Below are positions 7,321-13,346 of a stretch of DNA of 38,328 nt, in pieces. Within the stretch, counting starts at the first letter, position 1. Every line of letters begins with the position of its first letter. Under the pieces are notes generated by a model. It was not told the DNA's origin. It saw nothing but the letters and a program-made list of their open reading frames with translations, and did not search any database. This DNA is from an uncultured Lachnospiraceae bacterium (GTDB lineage: Bacteria > Bacillota > Clostridia > Lachnospirales > Lachnospiraceae): positions 1 through 38,328 of the forward strand of contig CAMJGH010000017.1 in assembly GCA_946405185.1 (NCBI GenBank), in the 5' to 3' direction. Both the position numbers and the translations under genes were made by a program.

Positions 7321-7599
7321 TTACTTGATGGTCGGCAGGATCATCTCCACATCCGAGTGCGGACGAGGGATGACGTGCTGGGCCACCAGCTCACCCAGTC
7401 CGGATGCGCGGGTGGCACCCGCCTCGACGGCAGCCTTGACGGCGCCGACATCGCCGCGGACCATCACGGTGACCAGGCCGGAACCGATCTTCTCGGTGCC
7501 GATCAGGCGGACTTCCGCCGCTTTCGTCATGGCATCGGCCGCCTCGATGGCCGCCGTGAGACCTCTGGTCTCGATCATACCCAGTGCTTCATAGCTCAT
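7321..7599 (-). CDS. BMC-H hexameric shell protein (PduA/EutM-like), copy 2
   Basis: A 92-residue canonical BMC-H protein with [10 protein letters not shown], the pore loop [26 protein letters not shown] and [15 protein letters not shown]. It differs from the copy at 6571-6849 at only a small number of positions. Start ATG 7599 has GGGAGGAAG upstream; the frame extending to 7689 runs into the next gene and lacks a ribosome site. Confidence 0.95.
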   Translation of the reverse strand: MSYEALGMIETRGLTAAIEAADAMTKAAEVRLIGTEKIGSGLVTVMVRGDVGAVKAAVEAGATRASGLGELVAQHVIPRPHSDVEMILPTIK

Positions 7600-7675
7600 G
7601 GTTCTTCCTCCCGGGGTATTCCCCTTTTTGTGGTTTCTCGTTACCGGTTGTCTATCTGAACGGGGTATCCCCCGG

Positions 7676-7993
7676 TCACGACTTGTCAAACCCGGACAGA
7701 TGCAGCATCTTTACGGCGTCGTCCGTGGGGCTGGCGATGATGTGCTTGGTCACATAGCCGCTCATCTCCTCTGCCCGCTCCGCGGCGGCTTCCACGGCGG
7801 CGGTCACATCGGCCACCTGCCCGCGGAACTTGACGCACACCAGAAGCGGTACTTTCAGCTTTTCCGGGTTCTTCGGTTTGTTTTTGTCAAAGCGCTCCAG
7901 GGTGACGTTGCCTGCCTTCACGCCGGCATCCGCCGCGCAGAACGCCGTCACCAGGCCGTACACTTCCAGAATGCCTACCGCTTCGTTGCTCAT
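7676..7993 (-). CDS. BMC-H-like shell protein with enlarged pore-region loop
   Basis: A 105-residue BMC-domain protein. N-terminal [21 protein letters not shown] and C-terminal [11 protein letters not shown] fit BMC-H. In place of the short KIGSG pore loop there is a longer lysine- and proline-rich loop ([14 protein letters not shown], about residues 36-49). The strand [11 protein letters not shown] follows. The loop would alter or widen the hexamer pore. Ribosome site AAGGAGAG before ATG. First of four consecutive shell genes after the enzymes. Confidence 0.9.
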   Translation of the reverse strand: MSNEAVGILEVYGLVTAFCAADAGVKAGNVTLERFDKNKPKNPEKLKVPLLVCVKFRGQVADVTAAVEAAAERAEEMSGYVTKHIIASPTDDAVKMLHLSGFDKS

Positions 7994-8014
7994 GATCTCT
8001 CCTTACCGGGCAAT

Positions 8015-9262
8015 TCACTGATCTGCCAGGCTCTCGTCGCTCATCACCGCGATCTTCAGGCCCTTCTGCGCCAGGTTCGTCTCCAGCGCCTCGTTGATGC
8101 GCGAGAGCGGGAACTTGTGGGTGATCAGCTCGGTCACCGGCAGGCCGATGGCCTTGGCGCGCTCCAGGAACGCGAAGGTGTTGACGTAGTCACGCAGCGT
8201 GTACACCCACGAACCCACGATGGTCAGTTCCTTGGAGCAGATGTCGAAGTGCGGGTTGATGGTGGCATCGCCGCCGTTGATAAAGAACCCCAGCTCGCAG
8301 AGTCCGCCGCCGTTGCGGATGAACTTGTAGATGTTGGAGTGAGCCACCGGGCTGCCGGTGCACTGGAAGCCGAAGTCTGCCAGTTTCCCGCCGAAGGCCT
8401 TCTGCACGGCGCCGGCCAGTTCCTCGATGCCGCCCTTATAGTCGTTGTAGTTCACACCTTCATCGGCGCCCATGCGCTGCGCAAAGGCCAGGCGCTGCGG
8501 GTTGCCGTCCACCGCGACGATCTGATTGACACCCATGGTGCGCAGCACCGCGATGCACAGAAGCCCGATGGGCCCGCACCCCTGCACCACCACGCGGCTG
8601 GCGAACCGCAGGATGCCGGTGGACTTGGCGCGTTCCACGGCGTGTACCAGCACGGCGGCCGGCTCGATGAGGATGCGGGAATCCAGATCCAGGTGGCTGA
8701 CGTTGAAGAACGTGGAGCCGAAGGCGCCGCCGCGGACGAACAGGTAATCCGCAAACCAGCCGTTCAGGTGCACATCGTCATCCGGCAGCAGGCCGTAGAC
8801 ATCCGCGCCGCCCACATTCTGCTTGTTCAGGTCGAAGGTGGTGATGTCGGGGTTGTCCTTGAAGATCATACAGGTGACGATCTTGTCGCCCACCTTCACG
8901 GGGTTGCCGGCGGAATCCCTGGTGACGTTCTTGCCCATCTTCACGATGGTGCCGGTGCCTTCGTGGCCGAGGGCCACCGGGATGAGCCCGAACGGATCCC
9001 GCTTGAACTCATGGGCGTCGGTACCGCACACGCCGGTGCCTTCCACCTTCACCAGGATGTCGTCGTCACCGACCTCCGGGATGTCATACTCCCTGACTTC
9101 GAAATTGCCGGGCTTCGTCAGGACCGCCACGCGGCCTTTTTTCGGGATGCTCCCGACGGCCGCCGCCGGTGCCGCTCCTGCGGGAGCGCCGTACGCGGCC
9201 TTCTCCTGCTGCATGCTGGCCAGCACCGCCCGGACGATGGCTTCAATGTTCTGATCGTTCAT
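8015..9262 (-). CDS. Zinc-type alcohol dehydrogenase (MDR family) with encapsulation peptide
   Basis: A 415-residue medium-chain dehydrogenase. Residues 1-19 (NIEAIVRAVLASMQQ region) are an amphipathic encapsulation helix, joined by an Ala/Pro/Gly linker (21-40). Catalytic-zinc ligands Cys79 (VCGTDAHEF) and His100-Glu101 (GHEG) and the Rossmann motif QGCGPIG are present. The cluster of four cysteines that binds structural zinc in most relatives is missing; only Cys131 lies in that region. Likely role: reduce lactaldehyde to 1,2-propanediol and/or propionaldehyde to propanol, recycling NAD+ inside the compartment. Substrate is inferred from the neighbours. It takes the place of the iron-dependent PduQ of classical pdu operons. 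Confidence 0.9.
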   Translation of the reverse strand: MNDQNIEAIVRAVLASMQQEKAAYGAPAGAAPAAAVGSIPKKGRVAVLTKPGNFEVREYDIPEVGDDDILVKVEGTGVCGTDAHEFKRDPFGLIPVALGHEGTGTIVKMGKNVTRDSAGNPVKVGDKIVTCMIFKDNPDITTFDLNKQNVGGADVYGLLPDDDVHLNGWFADYLFVRGGAFGSTFFNVSHLDLDSRILIEPAAVLVHAVERAKSTGILRFASRVVVQGCGPIGLLCIAVLRTMGVNQIVAVDGNPQRLAFAQRMGADEGVNYNDYKGGIEELAGAVQKAFGGKLADFGFQCTGSPVAHSNIYKFIRNGGGLCELGFFINGGDATINPHFDICSKELTIVGSWVYTLRDYVNTFAFLERAKAIGLPVTELITHKFPLSRINEALETNLAQKGLKIAVMSDESLADQ

Positions 9263-9274
9263 AGTATTCTCCTC

Positions 9275-10666
9275 TCACCGGATGCACAGGCTGTCGCTCA
9301 TCACACAGCGTCTGGCTTTGGTAAACGTCTTGGCGCTGGTCAGGCCTTCGCCGGTGCGGCTGGCAATGGTGAAGGTGCAGATGCTCTCTCCGCCGAAGCC
9401 GAGTGCCGCGTAGGACGGGCCGTTCTTGACCAGGATGGCCGTATCCATGGCCCGCGCATACCGGGTGATGCGGTCTACGTTCTTGGAGTGGATGTGAGCG
9501 GAGTGGCGGTTGCCGTGCTCCAGCCAGACCGCTGTCTCCAGCGCCTCGTCGAAGTCCTTGCAGCGGACCATGCCGAGGATGGGCATCATCAGTTCGGTGG
9601 AGATCAGCGGGTGCTCCTTCGGGCCTTCAAAGACGATGACCCGCGTGCCGGCCGGGGCTTTCACGCCCACCATTTCCAGCAGGGCTTTCGCGCTGCGGCC
9701 CACGCACTTGCGGTTGAGCCGCCCTTTCTCATCCATGACTACCTTGATGAGCGCGTCCTGCACCTCCTTGGAGGCGTACACGCCGCCCTGGTTGCGGACG
9801 ATCTCGTCCATCAGCTGGTCCGCAATGGCATCCACCGCCACGATCTCCTTCTCCGCGATGCAGGGAAGGTTGTTGTCGAAGGTGCAGCCGTTGACGATGT
9901 CCTCGGCCGCCTTCGGGATGTCGGCGGTCTCATCCACCAAAGCCGGCGGGTTGCCGGCGCCGGCGCCGATGCCGCGCTTGCCGGACGAAAGGACGGTGGT
10001 GACCACGCCCGGGCCGCCCGTGGCGACCAGGAGCTGGATGTCTTTGGACTGCATCATCACCTTGCTGGTGTCCAGCGTCGGCTTCTGCACGGTGCAGGCC
10101 ACGTTGTCCGGGCCGCCGGCCTCCAGCGACGCCTCGTTGATGAGGTTCACCGCGTAGATGCTGGTCTTGATGGCCGCGGGATGCGGGTTGAACACCACCG
10201 TGTTGCCGCCGGCGATCATGCCGATGGAGTTGCACAGCACCGTCTCGGACGGGTTGGTGCAGGGGGTGATGGCGCCGATCACGCCGAACGGTCCCATCTC
10301 CACCAGCGTCAGGCCGCGGTCGCCCGAGAGGGCTTCGGTGCGGATGTCTTCAGTGCCCGGGGTCTTCTCGGCCACCAGGTGATGCTTTAAGGTCTTGTCT
10401 CCGACATTGCCCATGCCGGTCTCTTCCACGCCCATGCGGGCGAAGGTTTCCGCTTCTTCATGGATGCGGCGGCGGATCACGGAGATCACTTTCTCGCGCT
10501 GGTCCATGGACATGAGGCGGACGGTCTTCTGCGCCGCTTTGGCGGCCGCGATGGCCTCCTCCATGGTGGCGAAGACGCCGTGGGCATTATTCGGAGCCTG
10601 CTGCAGATTCATTTTGGCCAGAACCTCGCGCACGATGTTCTGGACGAGGGTTTCACTTACCTGCAT
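9275..10666 (-). CDS. pduP: CoA-acylating aldehyde dehydrogenase (PduP/EutE-like)
   Basis: A 463-residue aldehyde dehydrogenase that oxidises propionaldehyde with NAD+ and CoA to propionyl-CoA. The catalytic cysteine is C269 in FDNNLPCIAEK, the motif of the PduP/EutE group. Further family marks are GPFGVIGAITPCTNP (125-139) and GAGNPP (237-241). Residues 1-20 (SETLVQNIVREVLAKM) form an N-terminal encapsulation helix followed by a linker. It lies 12 nt before the alcohol dehydrogenase gene, which would regenerate its NAD+. Confidence 0.94.
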   Translation of the reverse strand: MQVSETLVQNIVREVLAKMNLQQAPNNAHGVFATMEEAIAAAKAAQKTVRLMSMDQREKVISVIRRRIHEEAETFARMGVEETGMGNVGDKTLKHHLVAEKTPGTEDIRTEALSGDRGLTLVEMGPFGVIGAITPCTNPSETVLCNSIGMIAGGNTVVFNPHPAAIKTSIYAVNLINEASLEAGGPDNVACTVQKPTLDTSKVMMQSKDIQLLVATGGPGVVTTVLSSGKRGIGAGAGNPPALVDETADIPKAAEDIVNGCTFDNNLPCIAEKEIVAVDAIADQLMDEIVRNQGGVYASKEVQDALIKVVMDEKGRLNRKCVGRSAKALLEMVGVKAPAGTRVIVFEGPKEHPLISTELMMPILGMVRCKDFDEALETAVWLEHGNRHSAHIHSKNVDRITRYARAMDTAILVKNGPSYAALGFGGESICTFTIASRTGEGLTSAKTFTKARRCVMSDSLCIR

Positions 10667-10720
10667 GTCGTCTCTCCTTACTGTGCTGAATACGGGTGTT
10701 CGACGGTGCCCGGGATGAGC

Positions 10721-10760
10721 GTGTCATCCTGAGCGCGGCCTGTCCGCGCGTCGAAGGATC
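10721..10760. repeat. Intergenic TGTCATCCTGAGC...GTCGAAGGATC repeat unit
   Basis: The 97-nt gap between aldolase and aldehyde dehydrogenase holds TGTCATCCTGAGC followed by a short GC-rich core and GTCGAAGGATCC. From memory, this pair of boxes is a widespread intergenic repeat in several bacterial phyla. Ends CATCCT and AGGATC are partly self-complementary. Confidence 0.5.
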
Positions 10761-10763
10761 CCC

Positions 10764-11621
10764 TTACTTATTCAGCATCTCCAGCACGCGGCGGGTGATC
10801 TCGGCCACGGTCTCGGGGCTCGGCTCACGGTCGGCCACGCGCATGTCCGTGCTGCCGTGGACGGAGCTCATCAGGTTCTTCGGCAGGCCCGGGACTTCGG
10901 TGTGGCAGGCGCCGCCGCAGTTGTGGCAGTTGGCTTTGCCTTTGTTCAGGCACAGGTCGGCCGGATGCTTGCCCGGCAGGCCCATCTGGCGGCGGATCTC
11001 GTACAGCTTCTGCACGGTGGCGGCGTCAAACTCCTTCGGGCCGCCCAGCTGCTTGGACTGATACAGGAGCTGTGCGTAGAACTCGACGGATTCCATCTTC
11101 ATGTAGGCCGTCAGCAGATCCTGACCCCAGGTCAGGGCGCCGTGGCTCTCCAGCAGGACGGCATCGTAGTACGGCAGGTACTTCTCGAGGCGGTCCGGGA
11201 TCTCCATGGTGGACGGGGTGCCGTACTCGGCGATCGGCACACAGCCGAGGGCAATGACGGCTTCCGGCATGATGGGCTGCGTCAGCGGGATGCCGGCGAT
11301 GGCAAAGCTGGTGGCGTAGACCGGATGGGCGTGCACCACGGAACCCACGTCCGGGCGCAGCTTGTAGACGCGCATGTGCATCTTGATCTCGGACGACGGG
11401 CGGAAGCCCTTGTTGGCCTGGATGACCTGGCCGTTCTCATCCACCTTGCAGATGTAGTCCGGGGTCATGAAGCCCTTGGACACACCCGTCGGCGTGCACA
11501 GGAACTCATGGTCATTCAGTTTGACGGAAATGTTGCCGTCGTTCGCCGCCACCATGTTGCGGTTGTAAATGCGCTTGCCAATCTCACAGATCTGTTTCTT
11601 GATCTCATACTCGTTGACCAT
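10764..11621 (-). CDS. Class II aldolase (fuculose/rhamnulose-1-phosphate aldolase type) with C-terminal extension
   Basis: A 285-residue class II aldolase/adducin-family enzyme. Zinc and catalytic residues align with FucA at a constant offset of 5: Glu78 (SSEIK), His97 and His99 (VVHAHP) and His160 (LLESHGAL). It should split fuculose-1-P or rhamnulose-1-P into DHAP and lactaldehyde. Beyond the ~215-residue core is a 70-residue tail with a cysteine motif CHNCGGACH (about 227-236) and a final amphipathic helix (PETVAEITRRVLEMLNK), which looks like a C-terminal encapsulation peptide. Its presence marks the locus as the fucose/rhamnose class of glycyl-radical microcompartments. Confidence 0.92.
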   Translation of the reverse strand: MVNEYEIKKQICEIGKRIYNRNMVAANDGNISVKLNDHEFLCTPTGVSKGFMTPDYICKVDENGQVIQANKGFRPSSEIKMHMRVYKLRPDVGSVVHAHPVYATSFAIAGIPLTQPIMPEAVIALGCVPIAEYGTPSTMEIPDRLEKYLPYYDAVLLESHGALTWGQDLLTAYMKMESVEFYAQLLYQSKQLGGPKEFDAATVQKLYEIRRQMGLPGKHPADLCLNKGKANCHNCGGACHTEVPGLPKNLMSSVHGSTDMRVADREPSPETVAEITRRVLEMLNK

Positions 11622-11724
11622 GTTGTCCTCCTTGCGTGTCGCGTGTGGTCGATGTGGTTTCTACTCTGAAAGCTGTCGTTTGGCCGGCCTTGCCGGCCTG
11701 CCGCAGCTTTTCATTCAGTTTTGG

Positions 11725-12150
11725 TTACCGGTCCAGCCAGGAAAGCAGTTCGGGAATGCCTTCTCCGGTGACCGAATCCACGAAAAAGATGGTCCTGCAG
11801 CCCGCCAGGCGCAGCCACCGCTCCGCCCTCTCGGGCCTGGCGCCTTTTTCATGGATCTGGGTGACGATGCCGATGCACTCGCGGTTGGTGGAAGCGGTGC
11901 ACAGCGGCGGGAACAGGCAGTACGGCTCGTTGGCCGCACATAAGAGCCCCACCACATCGGCTTCGTAGGTGTAGACCGCCAGTGCGTGCCCGAGGTGTGC
12001 CACCTGTGCGTACTCGCCCGGCGTGTCGATGATGTGCGCGTGATAATTGACGTACTGCGTCTTGTGGTAGTGGGTCTGCTCGCCGCGCAGCGCCTGCGTC
12101 AGCGTGGTCTTGCCGGCCTCGCTCCGGCCCACCAGCATGAGCTTCTTCAT
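11725..12150 (-). CDS. PduV/EutP-family P-loop GTPase
   Basis: A 141-residue small GTPase-like protein. Walker A GRSEAGKT (residues 8-15), switch/Walker B region HIIDTPGEY (about 38-46) and a C-terminal FVDSVTGEGI segment fit the EutP/PduV family found in propanediol and ethanolamine operons. The G4 motif is weakly conserved (GIVTQIHEKGA instead of NKxD). PduV has been linked to compartment movement, and EutP to acetate kinase activity. It overlaps the preceding shell gene by 4 nt (ATGA). About 100 nt separate it from the aldolase gene. Confidence 0.9.
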   Translation of the reverse strand: MKKLMLVGRSEAGKTTLTQALRGEQTHYHKTQYVNYHAHIIDTPGEYAQVAHLGHALAVYTYEADVVGLLCAANEPYCLFPPLCTASTNRECIGIVTQIHEKGARPERAERWLRLAGCRTIFFVDSVTGEGIPELLSWLDR

Positions 12151-12521
12151 GTCTTTGTCAGCGGACAGACCGTGAAGCCCAGGCGGTTCTCACAGTAGTC
12201 CAGCACCGCCTGCACCGAGGCCTCCACCTCCGAGACCGTCCCGGTGATGATCAGGGACCCCGAGAACCGGTCCACAAACCCCAGCTCGATGCCGGAAGCC
12301 TTGGTGGCCACATCCGCCATGACGATGGCGGTCTCCGCCGGCGAGATGGTCAGGATCCCGATGGCCGATTTGGAGTGGTCCACCGCCGGATCCAGGCCGA
12401 GTTTCGTGTAGAGGATCTCGTCCGGGCTGGCCACGATGTGCGCCAGCGTGATCTGCCGCCCCGGCACCAGCTCCTGGATGATGCGCTGCTTGTGTTCGTT
12501 TGTCGCGTCGATGATGGCCAT
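12147..12521 (-). CDS. Circularly permuted BMC shell protein (PduU/EutS-like)
   Basis: A 124-residue protein of the permuted BMC-H type. It contains RIIQELVPGRQITLAHIVA, the segment that forms the beta-barrel cap over the pore in EutS/PduU, then AIGILTISPAETAIVMAD, IELGFVDRFSGSLIITG and C-terminal GFTVCPLTKT. Start ATG 12521 is chosen because GGAGG lies 6 nt upstream, within the last codons of the activase gene; the frame extending to 12542 has none. Confidence 0.93.
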   Translation of the reverse strand: MAIIDATNEHKQRIIQELVPGRQITLAHIVASPDEILYTKLGLDPAVDHSKSAIGILTISPAETAIVMADVATKASGIELGFVDRFSGSLIITGTVSEVEASVQAVLDYCENRLGFTVCPLTKT

Positions 12522-12523
12522 GT

Positions 12524-13321
12524 TCAACCTCCGATCTGACACGGCAGGCCGCTCTCGCGCCTGGCCACGGCCAGCAGCCGCTGCATCTGCTCCGCGGGCG
12601 GCGGTGCGATCTCGGTGAGGGTGTACTGGCGCCCCAGGCCGTCGTACTTGTCCTGCCCCAGCCGGTGGTACGGCAGCAGGTGGATGCGCGCAACATCCGG
12701 GAGGCTTTTCGCAAACCGGGCGATGGCCGCGATCTCTTCTTCCGTGTCGTTGAAGCCCGGGATGGTCGGCACGCGCACGGACAGTTCCGTGTGGCCGGAT
12801 GCGGAGATCTTCCAGGCGTTCTCGAGGATCCGCTCATTCGGCACGCCGGTGAAGGCCTTATGCTTGGCGGAATCTACATGCTTGATGTCCATCAGGTACT
12901 GGTCGATGTACGGCAGGAGCTGCTCGATCCTGGCAAAATCCGCAAAGCCCGTGCTCTCCACCGCCGTGGAGATGCCGGCATCTTTGGCCGCGCGCAGCAG
13001 GTCCCTCGCGAACTCCCACTGGTAGAGCATCTCGCCGCCGGAGAGCGTCAGCCCGCCGCCGGTGCGGCGGTAGTACGGGCGGTCCTTCAGGACGGTCTCC
13101 ATGACCTCCGCCACGGTGACATCCCGCCCGATCACCTTCTCCTTGCCCTGCACCACCATGGTCTCGATATCGTAGCGCTGCGACTCCGGGTTGCAGCACC
13201 AGCGGCACCGCAGGAAACAGCCTTTGAGGAACACGATGGTGCGGATACCCGTGCCGTCGTGGATGGAGTAGCGCTGGATGTCAAAGATCCGGCCGGTGGT
13301 ATTCAGATAGTCTTCGGCCAT
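12524..13321 (-). CDS. Glycyl radical enzyme activase (radical SAM)
   Basis: A 265-residue radical-SAM enzyme that installs the glycyl radical on the dehydratase encoded just upstream. The CxxxCxxC motif is C35-C39-C42 (GCFLRCRWC), preceded by the activase signature SIHDGTGIRTIVFLKGC. TLSGGEMLYQ is the SAM-binding GGE motif. The protein lacks the ferredoxin-like insertion with two extra 4Fe-4S clusters that many dehydratase and choline-lyase activases carry, so it is compact like PflA. The gene starts 25 nt after the dehydratase stop. Confidence 0.95.
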   Translation of the reverse strand: MAEDYLNTTGRIFDIQRYSIHDGTGIRTIVFLKGCFLRCRWCCNPESQRYDIETMVVQGKEKVIGRDVTVAEVMETVLKDRPYYRRTGGGLTLSGGEMLYQWEFARDLLRAAKDAGISTAVESTGFADFARIEQLLPYIDQYLMDIKHVDSAKHKAFTGVPNERILENAWKISASGHTELSVRVPTIPGFNDTEEEIAAIARFAKSLPDVARIHLLPYHRLGQDKYDGLGRQYTLTEIAPPPAEQMQRLLAVARRESGLPCQIGG

Positions 13322-13346
13322 ACGCCGCTCCTTTCAGATAGTCAGC

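Noticed and set aside
7598..10390. Very long open frame (930 codons) on the plus strand
   Set aside because: It is antisense to three well-recognised genes (shell proteins, alcohol and aldehyde dehydrogenases), is His/Gly/Val/Arg-rich as expected for a shadow in GC-rich DNA, and has no ribosome site or family match.
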